Of a stretch of 64,000 nt of DNA, positions 39,556 through 54,604 are shown piece by piece. How positions within the stretch are numbered: position 1 is the first letter of the stretch; each line of letters opens with the position of its first letter. The notes below the pieces were generated by a model. It ran no database searches. It was not told the DNA's origin and saw nothing but the letters and a program-made list of their open reading frames with translations. The stretch covers positions 2,728,001 through 2,792,000 of the forward strand of contig NC_092329.1 of NCBI RefSeq assembly GCF_036785885.1, read 5' to 3'. Made by a program: the position numbers and the translations under genes. Source of the stretch: Coffea arabica. Lineage: Eukaryota > Streptophyta > Magnoliopsida > Gentianales > Rubiaceae.

Positions 39556-42500
39556 ATGTCGACCTCTGGTGATGGTAGAGGTAGAGGTAGAGAGAGACAC
39601 ATTGACATTGATTTGAACGTTAGTTTAAACAGCAGTTTCGGCAACTTATCCCTCGCAGCTTCTGGTGTTCCTCCCCCTCCTCGTTTGGAGCCACAACATC
39701 GTTTCTCGGTTCCCGTGGTCCCGTCCAGAGTCTGTGAACGGCTCGACCCTTTTGCCTCTATACATTCTCCTCCTGCTGCTGCTGATCCCTCTGCTATTAT
39801 CAATTACTGCATAGCTCCCAATTTTCTAGATATTCAGCCTAAGGACTCCTTCACAAGTCGGAATTCACCTTCACTTCTCGGTCTTCCGGTATATTTCTGC
39901 TTCTTGACTTTGGTGGGTTTTGTTTCTGATTCCCCTGGTTGAGCTTCCAGTTGAATTGGTTTTCTTTGTTTTTTTTTTTTTTTTTTGCCTTTTATGGTAC
40001 GCAAATGTATGACGGCCTTGACGGCTTAGTATCTTTGAAGTGTGTGATCAAGCAAAGAAAATTTTTTTTAAATGTTGTTCCGTTCTGGATTTTGATTATT
40101 CAGTAATTTTTTTATGTTTGAGATTTATGTAATTGTGGGTTCAAAGAAAATTCGGTGATCCTTCTCTTCTTTGATTTCTCTCTTTTACTTTTTTTTTCTG
40201 GAGGTTTAATCATTAATTTGCGCTTTCACATCATGCTTGAGGTTCTGATGTACCATGATAAATGTAACACGAATGTCGAGGAATTAAGAAGAACCTTTCA
40301 CTATTAAATTCTCACGTCAGTTTTTGTTTGTTGGCGTGTTTTTGTGTGTGTGTGTAAAACATGATAACATGATAAGCAAGCGCGATAAGCTTCCTACATC
40401 TTTGGATAGCTGCCAGCTTGCTGTTCTTTATAATTATTTTGGCGTCAAAAAGGTTGAATTTGTCACCATTAACCTCTATTATCCGCTGGCAAAAACATAT
40501 CATACTTGCTTTCTCCTGGTTGGACAAGATTTCAGTTCTAGAAGTAAAATTAGTGTTGAAGTATTGGACATTGGTAAAGTACCCTAATATTAGTGATTAC
40601 CTTCAGCATCTGTATAACTTTCGGTTAGCGAGTTTGTGGTCTCGAGATGCTATATGAGAATCTTATTGTGGATTTAAGTTTCACGACTTCAGATAAAATG
40701 GTTGTGTTATTGCATGCCTTGGAGCAATGGTTAGTAGACATCTAGTTCTATAATCTGCAACTTTTGTTGCATGAAATTGTAATTTCTGCTTTAGCTAGTT
40801 CATGCTTGTAACTCTACTTCATCAGTGTATTTATTTCGGATAACATGTTGCAATAATTTATTAGCATATCTATAGATATTTGAGCTCCTGAACCAGCAAA
40901 TTACTAGTCAATAATTGCATTGTAGATTGCCAAAACATTTAATAATGTCAGCAATTAATTTGTATTCCATGAGCATATTAATTACAATGCGTTTCCATTT
41001 TTGCGAAGGATACGAATGAGCATGGCATCTTTGAAGCTAATAAAGGCACAAGTAAAACTAGCTCGGTTCATGACATTACTCAAGCTGTAAATGCCGCTTC
41101 ACTTAAGCTGCCAGTATCTCTCCTTGAAGCTAAGCAATGCAGCAAAGCAAGAGGCTCAAATCACGTGAAACCAGGAACGTTGGAACCAAATGCAGGTTAA
41201 TGGCATATCAGTCGGATTAGACCTTATACAGTTAACCTTACTTTTACTGTCGTTAATAGCTTGTTGATTCTATTCTTACAGAGGTTCTTGACAATGTGGG
41301 TGTAGTAGGTAGCTGCCGATATGACAGCTCTCTAGGTGAGGCAGATTTCAGAATTTTTAGATGTTAAAAGCCAATTTAATAACATTCGTGCATGGGAGGC
41401 TTGATGCATTATTTTTCTTTTATGCCAAGCATTTGTACTAAAAGCTCCGGAAGTCATGTCTTTGTTGTCTGGCAGGCTTGTTGACAAAGAAGTTCATTAA
41501 ATTGATACGGGAAGCTGAGGATGGATGCCTTGATCTCAATAGAGCTGCAGATCTGTTGGAGGTATTGTAGTTTATAGAAGATTACTTGCAAAATATCTTT
41601 TCTTCTCCACCCTTAGTAGACAGGATTTTGAAGTAAGGAGTTTTTATTCTTTTACCACTATTTTTGTTTCACAGCATGCCAAATGCATGTAATATTTATT
41701 TATTTATTATTTATCTCAGATGGTTGCTTTCTATCTACAGGTACAGAAAAGGCGAATATATGATATTACAAATGTCCTTGAAGGAGTAGGATTAATTGAA
41801 AAGACTACAAAGAGTCACATACGTTGGAAGTAATGTTGCTAACCTTTGTTAGTTCCATTTTAATGCCTTTATCGACTTATGATACTAGCATTTTTATATC
41901 AGGGGATATGAGATGTTTGGACCGGAAGAGTTGAATAATCAAGCAAGCATTCTGAAGGTGATCTGCTGACAATGTTCCTTTTTATGGACATGCATAAATA
42001 AATGCTATATGCAACTTGTGTTCTGATTATCATTATGCCCTTGTTAATTTGTTCATTTTGTTGCACAAGATTAAGTCAAAATACTTGGCTCATTGGACAA
42101 CTATCTTTCTTCTCATATTGAAATGGGCAAAGCTTAGGATAAACCATCCTTCTTGAGAAAGTACTCCAATAAGGAACTTGTGAGGTACTATATAGCTTCT
42201 GCTACTCTAATGCCTTCGTTGCAAGCTGACGCATAGTCTATTACTGTCTACTTCCTGTAGCTAAAAATGGATTTTGCATTACGCACCCCTCCCTTGCCCA
42301 CTTGAAAGGGAGAAACAAATGATTAGGAACTAGGAGTAATGCATTTTGAAGCCGTTCTCAAAATTTCGACCATCTAACTGAAGTGGTGCCAAAAGCGAAA
42401 AAACGTGTCAATCCCTATGTGATTGTGTAAAAGCAGTAGATTTAACCAATAGCTTGCTAAAACTGTAACCAACTGCAAGAATTTTTTGTATGGAAATGAG

Positions 42501-43906
42501 AAACATGTTGACTATTAAAAAAGTTCAAAACTATTGTCATTATCATGTGAATGTGGTAGAAATTTGTTTAACTGAATCATATTTGTTTTCCCCCCTTTAT
42601 TGGTCCCCTCCTTTTTTTTACTTTTTCTTTCAAAATCCCTTTCCTTTCTAAAAAATCAACCTAAAGAAATCGTTTGGAAGTTTTTTTTTTTTACCAGAAA
42701 ACTTGTGGTGAGGCTTTAACTGCAATAACCTTTTGTTTTCCATGACAGGCTGAAATTGAACGTTTATTTGCTGAAGATTGCAGGCTTGACGATTGCATAA
42801 GGTTTGATAATCATGATATGGAAGAATGCCTCTTGTAAATTTCCTAGGATTAAATGTTTGGCTTGGATCTTATCCTGCAGGAAAATGGATGAGAAGATGA
42901 ATGCCCTAGTGCATGCTGGAACTTCTCAAAGGTAAATAATGTCTTCCTACGTTTTATTTGTTTACTGGATGCATAACTTATATCACAGTGTTCATCTGCT
43001 TGGACTGATTCAGGACCCTTTATTTGACTGAGGAAGATATCATGAGCCAGCCATGTTTCAGGGTTAGTTAAATTTGTTTCTCTTTGCATTTATATCTTTT
43101 TCCCTTTATGTTTGAGATGTTTATGCTGTATGTTTTCTGCAGAATAAAACTGTTATCGCTGTAAAAGCTCCACATGCTAGTACTCTTGAAGTTCCTGATC
43201 CTGATGAAGTGAGTCTTCTGTACTGACTTAACCGAGAGGTGCCCTTTAAAGATTTGGATTCCTTGGCCTCTCATAGTGCTGATTGGAATTTTTTGGCATC
43301 TGAACAGGATATCGGATTCTCAGAAAGGCAGTACAAACTTATTCTTCGAAGCACTACTGGACCTATTGATTTGTATCTCTTGAGGTATCTTTTTGCTCAG
43401 AACAAATAAGCTACCCTGAGAATATCTAGAGACACCATTCAGATTCAACTTCCTTTTCTTCACATTTTAAATTCAGAAGCATGCATGCATGCATGTATTC
43501 CAGCTTCTGATGGCTTTGATAATCATTATGACCGTAGCAATCATGGAGGACATCATGAAGATGTGAAGGTCAAGCGCAGAAAATTATTGGATTCATCAGT
43601 TGTGAATGGTTGCAGACAAGGGGCGGACGACGCGTATTATTCAGATGCTTCTGGTTTGCAGAGCTCTGATGTATCTGGCATTAATAAAATAATCCCATCG
43701 GATGGGGCTGTAAGTTTTCCCAGCCAAACCGACTTACCTTGCAGGGAATGAGAACAAAAGGGAATAAGCTACAGATATTCAGAAGAAGTTTTACCACCCT
43801 CTAATAAATACCTTGCTTGTGTGACCTGCAGGTTAATGATGACTATTGGTTGCGATCAGATTACGCGGTCACTGCTACAGATCTGTGGGGTACAGAATGT
43901 TCTTAG
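39556..43906 (+). CDS. E2FC: E2F transcription factor (E2FC-like), array copy 2
   Basis: Same exon structure as copy 1 shifted by 5,349 bp, with the same splice signals and the same frame change at the GCAT repeat before exon 12 (43477 onward). I saw no coding difference from copy 1. The upstream position that is T in copy 1 (33850) is C here (39199). Only about 420 bp of unit-borne sequence precedes the ATG, and upstream of that lies the 3' flank of copy 1, so any distal enhancer of copy 1 is absent unless it acts over distance. Confidence 0.88.
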
Positions 43907-44904
43907 CAGGCAAATCGTTATCCATCTATTGCAGAAGTTTAGGATCAAAATCAACGAGGCTCTCCATTTCACCTGTACATGCATTTATTTATATAGCATT
44001 AAAGGAATAGGTTAGTGTTTAGATCATTGATTATTATAGTTTTCCTTGAAGGACTTGTACAATCCACATCCCTTCCTTCAAGTGTAAAATTGACATGCAG
44101 TAAATGCTAATGAATTGTAGGTTCATTAACTATTTTCTTCATCTTTTTTTTTGCCCCCTTTCTGCCGTTTTTGATACAATTGCTATGCATCACATGGTCG
44201 ATTCACTTCCAAGGCTGATGTTGCTATCTAACTCAAACGGGCTTTGTAGTGGCATTAAAATGGTTTGCCTTCTTCACCATTCCGACCTGCATTTCTGCTT
44301 TTCCTCCTCAATAGTATCATGTTTACGTTGTCTTCTTAATTGCCTCAACACCGAACATGTTTTCAACATACTTTATGAACAGCTTAGTACGAGATACTAA
44401 GTTGAGGTAAACAAAAATGTACCATATGTTTTCTACAGCGAAGAAAGACTGGGCCATGCTGGGAGTTTTGACACAAATAAAACGGGAGTTACAATTGGAA
44501 AAGAATAATGTGAGGATTTGAGAGTTAAACAAAGATTTCACGGTCACCTAACTAATCCCTCTATCAGTTTAAGTTGATCTTGGATCTTGTATTTGTCTTG
44601 GTGCCCTAATCCTACTCATATTTAGGGGTTAATTGGCCCATTCAGCCGTCATTTTGTCAAAAACCGGGAAAAGCCCAAGGAGTTCAAAGGAAGGGAGTTT
44701 AAATATGACGCGCACCGCCAACAGGCTAAGACTTCCCCCACCTGGCATTCGGTAGCCATCCACGCACTCACTCACTGACTCACTCACCTATTTTTCCGCT
44801 CGTTTTCCCTAAACCAACAAGATCTTTCAAAACTCCCCCTCTTCGGTCTCGTCTTCAGACTCTCCCATTCTCTTTGGGCTTTTCCCCTGGAATTCCTCCT
44901 CCTC

Positions 44905-47900
44905 ATGTCGACCTCTGGTGATGGTAGAGGTAGAGGTAGAGAGAGACACATTGACATTGATTTGAACGTTAGTTTAAACAGCAGTTTCGGCAACTTATCC
45001 CTCGCAGCTTCTGGTGTTCCTCCCCCTCCTCGTTTGGAGCCACAACATCGTTTCTCGGTTCCCGTGGTCCCGTCCAGAGTCTGTGAACGGCTCGACCCTT
45101 TTGCCTCTATACATTCTCCTCCTGCTGCTGCTGATCCCTCTGCTATTATCAATTACTGCATAGCTCCCAATTTTCTAGATATTCAGCCTAAGGACTCCTT
45201 CACAAGTCGGAATTCACCTTCACTTCTCGGTCTTCCGGTATATTTCTGCTTCTTGACTTTGGTGGGTTTTGTTTCTGATTCCCCTGGTTGAGCTTCCAGT
45301 TGAATTGGTTTTCTTTGTTTTTTTTTTTTTTTTTTGCCTTTTATGGTACGCAAATGTATGACGGCCTTGACGGCTTAGTATCTTTGAAGTGTGTGATCAA
45401 GCAAAGAAAATTTTTTTTAAATGTTGTTCCGTTCTGGATTTTGATTATTCAGTAATTTTTTTATGTTTGAGATTTATGTAATTGTGGGTTCAAAGAAAAT
45501 TCGGTGATCCTTCTCTTCTTTGATTTCTCTCTTTTACTTTTTTTTTCTGGAGGTTTAATCATTAATTTGCGCTTTCACATCATGCTTGAGGTTCTGATGT
45601 ACCATGATAAATGTAACACGAATGTCGAGGAATTAAGAAGAACCTTTCACTATTAAATTCTCACGTCAGTTTTTGTTTGTTGGCGTGTTTTTGTGTGTGT
45701 GTGTAAAACATGATAACATGATAAGCAAGCGCGATAAGCTTCCTACATCTTTGGATAGCTGCCAGCTTGCTGTTCTTTATAATTATTTTGGCGTCAAAAA
45801 GGTTGAATTTGTCACCATTAACCTCTATTATCCGCTGGCAAAAACATATCATACTTGCTTTCTCCTGGTTGGACAAGATTTCAGTTCTAGAAGTAAAATT
45901 AGTGTTGAAGTATTGGACATTGGTAAAGTACCCTAATATTAGTGATTACCTTCAGCATCTGTATAACTTTCGGTTAGCGAGTTTGTGGTCTCGAGATGCT
46001 ATATGAGAATCTTATTGTGGATTTAAGTTTCACGACTTCAGATAAAATGGTTGTGTTATTGCATGCCTTGGAGCAATGGTTAGTAGACATCTAGTTCTAT
46101 AATCTGCAACTTTTGTTGCATGAAATTGTAATTTCTGCTTTAGCTAGTTCATGCTTGTAACTCTACTTCATCAGTGTATTTATTTCGGATAACATGTTGC
46201 AATAATTTATTAGCATATCTATAGATATTTGAGCTCCTGAACCAGCAAATTACTAGTCAATAATTGCATTGTAGATTGCCAAAACATTTAATAATGTCAG
46301 CAATTAATTTGTATTCCATGAGCATATTAATTACAATGCGTTTCCATTTTTGCGAAGGATACGAATGAGCATGGCATCTTTGAAGCTAATAAAGGCACAA
46401 GTAAAACTAGCTCGGTTCATGACATTACTCAAGCTGTAAATGCCGCTTCACTTAAGCTGCCAGTATCTCTCCTTGAAGCTAAGCAATGCAGCAAAGCAAG
46501 AGGCTCAAATCACGTGAAACCAGGAACGTTGGAACCAAATGCAGGTTAATGGCATATCAGTCGGATTAGACCTTATACAGTTAACCTTACTTTTACTGTC
46601 GTTAATAGCTTGTTGATTCTATTCTTACAGAGGTTCTTGACAATGTGGGTGTAGTAGGTAGCTGCCGATATGACAGCTCTCTAGGTGAGGCAGATTTCAG
46701 AATTTTTAGATGTTAAAAGCCAATTTAATAACATTCGTGCATGGGAGGCTTGATGCATTATTTTTCTTTTATGCCAAGCATTTGTACTAAAAGCTCCGGA
46801 AGTCATGTCTTTGTTGTCTGGCAGGCTTGTTGACAAAGAAGTTCATTAAATTGATACGGGAAGCTGAGGATGGATGCCTTGATCTCAATAGAGCTGCAGA
46901 TCTGTTGGAGGTATTGTAGTTTATAGAAGATTACTTGCAAAATATCTTTTCTTCTCCACCCTTAGTAGACAGGATTTTGAAGTAAGGAGTTTTTATTCTT
47001 TTACCACTATTTTTGTTTCACAGCATGCCAAATGCATGTAATATTTATTTATTTATTATTTATCTCAGATGGTTGCTTTCTATCTACAGGTACAGAAAAG
47101 GCGAATATATGATATTACAAATGTCCTTGAAGGAGTAGGATTAATTGAAAAGACTACAAAGAGTCACATACGTTGGAAGTAATGTTGCTAACCTTTGTTA
47201 GTTCCATTTTAATGCCTTTATCGACTTATGATACTAGCATTTTTATATCAGGGGATATGAGATGTTTGGACCGGAAGAGTTGAATAATCAAGCAAGCATT
47301 CTGAAGGTGATCTGCTGACAATGTTCCTTTTTATGGACATGCATAAATAAATGCTATATGCAACTTGTGTTCTGATTATCATTATGCCCTTGTTAATTTG
47401 TTCATTTTGTTGCACAAGATTAAGTCAAAATACTTGGCTCATTGGACAACTATCTTTCTTCTCATATTGAAATGGGCAAAGCTTAGGATAAACCATCCTT
47501 CTTGAGAAAGTACTCCAATAAGGAACTTGTGAGGTACTATATAGCTTCTGCTACTCTAATGCCTTCGTTGCAAGCTGACGCATAGTCTATTACTGTCTAC
47601 TTCCTGTAGCTAAAAATGGATTTTGCATTACGCACCCCTCCCTTGCCCACTTGAAAGGGAGAAACAAATGATTAGGAACTAGGAGTAATGCATTTTGAAG
47701 CCGTTCTCAAAATTTCGACCATCTAACTGAAGTGGTGCCAAAAGCGAAAAAACGTGTCAATCCCTATGTGATTGTGTAAAAGCAGTAGATTTAACCAATA
47801 GCTTGCTAAAACTGTAACCAACTGCAAGAATTTTTTGTATGGAAATGAGAAACATGTTGACTATTAAAAAAGTTCAAAACTATTGTCATTATCATGTGAA

Positions 47901-49255
47901 TGTGGTAGAAATTTGTTTAACTGAATCATATTTGTTTTCCCCCCTTTATTGGTCCCCTCCTTTTTTTTACTTTTTCTTTCAAAATCCCTTTCCTTTCTAA
48001 AAAATCAACCTAAAGAAATCGTTTGGAAGTTTTTTTTTTTTACCAGAAAACTTGTGGTGAGGCTTTAACTGCAATAACCTTTTGTTTTCCATGACAGGCT
48101 GAAATTGAACGTTTATTTGCTGAAGATTGCAGGCTTGACGATTGCATAAGGTTTGATAATCATGATATGGAAGAATGCCTCTTGTAAATTTCCTAGGATT
48201 AAATGTTTGGCTTGGATCTTATCCTGCAGGAAAATGGATGAGAAGATGAATGCCCTAGTGCATGCTGGAACTTCTCAAAGGTAAATAATGTCTTCCTACG
48301 TTTTATTTGTTTACTGGATGCATAACTTATATCACAGTGTTCATCTGCTTGGACTGATTCAGGACCCTTTATTTGACTGAGGAAGATATCATGAGCCAGC
48401 CATGTTTCAGGGTTAGTTAAATTTGTTTCTCTTTGCATTTATATCTTTTTCCCTTTATGTTTGAGATGTTTATGCTGTATGTTTTCTGCAGAATAAAACT
48501 GTTATCGCTGTAAAAGCTCCACATGCTAGTACTCTTGAAGTTCCTGATCCTGATGAAGTGAGTCTTCTGTACTGACTTAACCGAGAGGTGCCCTTTAAAG
48601 ATTTGGATTCCTTGGCCTCTCATAGTGCTGATTGGAATTTTTTGGCATCTGAACAGGATATCGGATTCTCAGAAAGGCAGTACAAACTTATTCTTCGAAG
48701 CACTACTGGACCTATTGATTTGTATCTCTTGAGGTATCTTTTTGCTCAGAACAAATAAGCTACCCTGAGAATATCTAGAGACACCATTCAGATTCAACTT
48801 CCTTTTCTTCACATTTTAAATTCAGAAGCATGCATGCATGCATGTATTCCAGCTTCTGATGGCTTTGATAATCATTATGACCGTAGCAATCATGGAGGAC
48901 ATCATGAAGATGTGAAGGTCAAGCGCAGAAAATTATTGGATTCATCAGTTGTGAATGGTTGCAGACAAGGGGCGGACGACGCGTATTATTCAGATGCTTC
49001 TGGTTTGCAGAGCTCTGATGTATCTGGCATTAATAAAATAATCCCATCGGATGGGGCTGTAAGTTTTCCCAGCCAAACCGACTTACCTTGCAGGGAATGA
49101 GAACAAAAGGGAATAAGCTACAGATATTCAGAAGAAGTTTTACCACCCTCTAATAAATACCTTGCTTGTGTGACCTGCAGGTTAATGATGACTATTGGTT
49201 GCGATCAGATTACGCGGTCACTGCTACAGATCTGTGGGGTACAGAATGTTCTTAG
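44905..49255 (+). CDS. E2FC: E2F transcription factor (E2FC-like), array copy 3
   Basis: Same structure as copy 1 shifted by 10,698 bp. It carries A at 44691, nine bases before the TATA-like element, where copies 1, 2 and 4 have G; copy 5 shares the A. No coding difference was noticed. The exon 12 frame question is identical (GCAT run at about 48828-48844). Confidence 0.88.
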
Positions 49256-50253
49256 CAGGCAAATCGTTATCCATCTATTGCAGAAGTTTAGGATCAAAAT
49301 CAACGAGGCTCTCCATTTCACCTGTACATGCATTTATTTATATAGCATTAAAGGAATAGGTTAGTGTTTAGATCATTGATTATTATAGTTTTCCTTGAAG
49401 GACTTGTACAATCCACATCCCTTCCTTCAAGTGTAAAATTGACATGCAGTAAATGCTAATGAATTGTAGGTTCATTAACTATTTTCTTCATCTTTTTTTT
49501 TGCCCCCTTTCTGCCGTTTTTGATACAATTGCTATGCATCACATGGTCGATTCACTTCCAAGGCTGATGTTGCTATCTAACTCAAACGGGCTTTGTAGTG
49601 GCATTAAAATGGTTTGCCTTCTTCACCATTCCGACCTGCATTTCTGCTTTTCCTCCTCAATAGTATCATGTTTACGTTGTCTTCTTAATTGCCTCAACAC
49701 CGAACATGTTTTCAACATACTTTATGAACAGCTTAGTACGAGATACTAAGTTGAGGTAAACAAAAATGTACCATATGTTTTCTACAGCGAAGAAAGACTG
49801 GGCCATGCTGGGAGTTTTGACACAAATAAAACGGGAGTTACAATTGGAAAAGAATAATGTGAGGATTTGAGAGTTAAACAAAGATTTCACGGTCACCTAA
49901 CTAATCCCTCTATCAGTTTAAGTTGATCTTGGATCTTGTATTTGTCTTGGTGCCCTAATCCTACTCATATTTAGGGGTTAATTGGCCCATTCAGCCGTCA
50001 TTTTGTCAAAAACCGGGAAAAGCCCAAGGAGTTCAAAGGGAGGGAGTTTAAATATGACGCGCACCGCCAACAGGCTAAGACTTCCCCCACCTGGCATTCG
50101 GTAGCCATCCACGCACTCACTCACTGACTCACTCACCTATTTTTCCGCTCGTTTTCCCTAAACCAACAAGATCTTTCAAAACTCCCCCTCTTCGGTCTCG
50201 TCTTCAGACTCTCCCATTCTCTTTGGGCTTTTCCCCTGGAATTCCTCCTCCTC

Positions 50254-53200
50254 ATGTCGACCTCTGGTGATGGTAGAGGTAGAGGTAGAGAGAGACACAT
50301 TGACATTGATTTGAACGTTAGTTTAAACAGCAGTTTCGGCAACTTATCCCTCGCAGCTTCTGGTGTTCCTCCCCCTCCTCGTTTGGAGCCACAACATCGT
50401 TTCTCGGTTCCCGTGGTCCCGTCCAGAGTCTGTGAACGGCTCGACCCTTTTGCCTCTATACATTCTCCTCCTGCTGCTGCTGATCCCTCTGCTATTATCA
50501 ATTACTGCATAGCTCCCAATTTTCTAGATATTCAGCCTAAGGACTCCTTCACAAGTCGGAATTCACCTTCACTTCTCGGTCTTCCGGTATATTTCTGCTT
50601 CTTGACTTTGGTGGGTTTTGTTTCTGATTCCCCTGGTTGAGCTTCCAGTTGAATTGGTTTTCTTTGTTTTTTTTTTTTTTTTTTGCCTTTTATGGTACGC
50701 AAATGTATGACGGCCTTGACGGCTTAGTATCTTTGAAGTGTGTGATCAAGCAAAGAAAATTTTTTTTAAATGTTGTTCCGTTCTGGATTTTGATTATTCA
50801 GTAATTTTTTTATGTTTGAGATTTATGTAATTGTGGGTTCAAAGAAAATTCGGTGATCCTTCTCTTCTTTGATTTCTCTCTTTTACTTTTTTTTTCTGGA
50901 GGTTTAATCATTAATTTGCGCTTTCACATCATGCTTGAGGTTCTGATGTACCATGATAAATGTAACACGAATGTCGAGGAATTAAGAAGAACCTTTCACT
51001 ATTAAATTCTCACGTCAGTTTTTGTTTGTTGGCGTGTTTTTGTGTGTGTGTGTAAAACATGATAACATGATAAGCAAGCGCGATAAGCTTCCTACATCTT
51101 TGGATAGCTGCCAGCTTGCTGTTCTTTATAATTATTTTGGCGTCAAAAAGGTTGAATTTGTCACCATTAACCTCTATTATCCGCTGGCAAAAACATATCA
51201 TACTTGCTTTCTCCTGGTTGGACAAGATTTCAGTTCTAGAAGTAAAATTAGTGTTGAAGTATTGGACATTGGTAAAGTACCCTAATATTAGTGATTACCT
51301 TCAGCATCTGTATAACTTTCGGTTAGCGAGTTTGTGGTCTCGAGATGCTATATGAGAATCTTATTGTGGATTTAAGTTTCACGACTTCAGATAAAATGGT
51401 TGTGTTATTGCATGCCTTGGAGCAATGGTTAGTAGACATCTAGTTCTATAATCTGCAACTTTTGTTGCATGAAATTGTAATTTCTGCTTTAGCTAGTTCA
51501 TGCTTGTAACTCTACTTCATCAGTGTATTTATTTCGGATAACATGTTGCAATAATTTATTAGCATATCTATAGATATTTGAGCTCCTGAACCAGCAAATT
51601 ACTAGTCAATAATTGCATTGTAGATTGCCAAAACATTTAATAATGTCAGCAATTAATTTGTATTCCATGAGCATATTAATTACAATGCGTTTCCATTTTT
51701 GCGAAGGATACGAATGAGCATGGCATCTTTGAAGCTAATAAAGGCACAAGTAAAACTAGCTCGGTTCATGACATTACTCAAGCTGTAAATGCCGCTTCAC
51801 TTAAGCTGCCAGTATCTCTCCTTGAAGCTAAGCAATGCAGCAAAGCAAGAGGCTCAAATCACGTGAAACCAGGAACGTTGGAACCAAATGCAGGTTAATG
51901 GCATATCAGTCGGATTAGACCTTATACAGTTAACCTTACTTTTACTGTCGTTAATAGCTTGTTGATTCTATTCTTACAGAGGTTCTTGACAATGTGGGTG
52001 TAGTAGGTAGCTGCCGATATGACAGCTCTCTAGGTGAGGCAGATTTCAGAATTTTTAGATGTTAAAAGCCAATTTAATAACATTCGTGCATGGGAGGCTT
52101 GATGCATTATTTTTCTTTTATGCCAAGCATTTGTACTAAAAGCTCCGGAAGTCATGTCTTTGTTGTCTGGCAGGCTTGTTGACAAAGAAGTTCATTAAAT
52201 TGATACGGGAAGCTGAGGATGGATGCCTTGATCTCAATAGAGCTGCAGATCTGTTGGAGGTATTGTAGTTTATAGAAGATTACTTGCAAAATATCTTTTC
52301 TTCTCCACCCTTAGTAGACAGGATTTTGAAGTAAGGAGTTTTTATTCTTTTACCACTATTTTTGTTTCACAGCATGCCAAATGCATGTAATATTTATTTA
52401 TTTATTATTTATCTCAGATGGTTGCTTTCTATCTACAGGTACAGAAAAGGCGAATATATGATATTACAAATGTCCTTGAAGGAGTAGGATTAATTGAAAA
52501 GACTACAAAGAGTCACATACGTTGGAAGTAATGTTGCTAACCTTTGTTAGTTCCATTTTAATGCCTTTATCGACTTATGATACTAGCATTTTTATATCAG
52601 GGGATATGAGATGTTTGGACCGGAAGAGTTGAATAATCAAGCAAGCATTCTGAAGGTGATCTGCTGACAATGTTCCTTTTTATGGACATGCATAAATAAA
52701 TGCTATATGCAACTTGTGTTCTGATTATCATTATGCCCTTGTTAATTTGTTCATTTTGTTGCACAAGATTAAGTCAAAATACTTGGCTCATTGGACAACT
52801 ATCTTTCTTCTCATATTGAAATGGGCAAAGCTTAGGATAAACCATCCTTCTTGAGAAAGTACTCCAATAAGGAACTTGTGAGGTACTATATAGCTTCTGC
52901 TACTCTAATGCCTTCGTTGCAAGCTGACGCATAGTCTATTACTGTCTACTTCCTGTAGCTAAAAATGGATTTTGCATTACGCACCCCTCCCTTGCCCACT
53001 TGAAAGGGAGAAACAAATGATTAGGAACTAGGAGTAATGCATTTTGAAGCCGTTCTCAAAATTTCGACCATCTAACTGAAGTGGTGCCAAAAGCGAAAAA
53101 ACGTGTCAATCCCTATGTGATTGTGTAAAAGCAGTAGATTTAACCAATAGCTTGCTAAAACTGTAACCAACTGCAAGAATTTTTTGTATGGAAATGAGAA

Positions 53201-54604
53201 ACATGTTGACTATTAAAAAAGTTCAAAACTATTGTCATTATCATGTGAATGTGGTAGAAATTTGTTTAACTGAATCATATTTGTTTTCCCCCCTTTATTG
53301 GTCCCCTCCTTTTTTTTACTTTTTCTTTCAAAATCCCTTTCCTTTCTAAAAAATCAACCTAAAGAAATCGTTTGGAAGTTTTTTTTTTTTACCAGAAAAC
53401 TTGTGGTGAGGCTTTAACTGCAATAACCTTTTGTTTTCCATGACAGGCTGAAATTGAACGTTTATTTGCTGAAGATTGCAGGCTTGACGATTGCATAAGG
53501 TTTGATAATCATGATATGGAAGAATGCCTCTTGTAAATTTCCTAGGATTAAATGTTTGGCTTGGATCTTATCCTGCAGGAAAATGGATGAGAAGATGAAT
53601 GCCCTAGTGCATGCTGGAACTTCTCAAAGGTAAATAATGTCTTCCTACGTTTTATTTGTTTACTGGATGCATAACTTATATCACAGTGTTCATCTGCTTG
53701 GACTGATTCAGGACCCTTTATTTGACTGAGGAAGATATCATGAGCCAGCCATGTTTCAGGGTTAGTTAAATTTGTTTCTCTTTGCATTTATATCTTTTTC
53801 CCTTTATGTTTGAGATGTTTATGCTGTATGTTTTCTGCAGAATAAAACTGTTATCGCTGTAAAAGCTCCACATGCTAGTACTCTTGAAGTTCCTGATCCT
53901 GATGAAGTGAGTCTTCTGTACTGACTTAACCGAGAGGTGCCCTTTAAAGATTTGGATTCCTTGGCCTCTCATAGTGCTGATTGGAATTTTTTGGCATCTG
54001 AACAGGATATCGGATTCTCAGAAAGGCAGTACAAACTTATTCTTCGAAGCACTACTGGACCTATTGATTTGTATCTCTTGAGGTATCTTTTTGCTCAGAA
54101 CAAATAAGCTACCCTGAGAATATCTAGAGACACCATTCAGATTCAACTTCCTTTTCTTCACATTTTAAATTCAGAAGCATGCATGCATGCATGTATTCCA
54201 GCTTCTGATGGCTTTGATAATCATTATGACCGTAGCAATCATGGAGGACATCATGAAGATGTGAAGGTCAAGCGCAGAAAATTATTGGATTCATCAGTTG
54301 TGAATGGTTGCAGACAAGGGGCGGACGACGCGTATTATTCAGATGCTTCTGGTTTGCAGAGCTCTGATGTATCTGGCATTAATAAAATAATCCCATCGGA
54401 TGGGGCTGTAAGTTTTCCCAGCCAAACCGACTTACCTTGCAGGGAATGAGAACAAAAGGGAATAAGCTACAGATATTCAGAAGAAGTTTTACCACCCTCT
54501 AATAAATACCTTGCTTGTGTGACCTGCAGGTTAATGATGACTATTGGTTGCGATCAGATTACGCGGTCACTGCTACAGATCTGTGGGGTACAGAATGTTC
54601 TTAG
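50254..54604 (+). CDS. E2FC: E2F transcription factor (E2FC-like), array copy 4
   Basis: Same structure as copy 1 shifted by 16,047 bp. At the variable sites it matches copy 2 (C at 55188-type leader position 49897, G at 50040). No coding difference noticed; same exon 12 frame change. Confidence 0.87.
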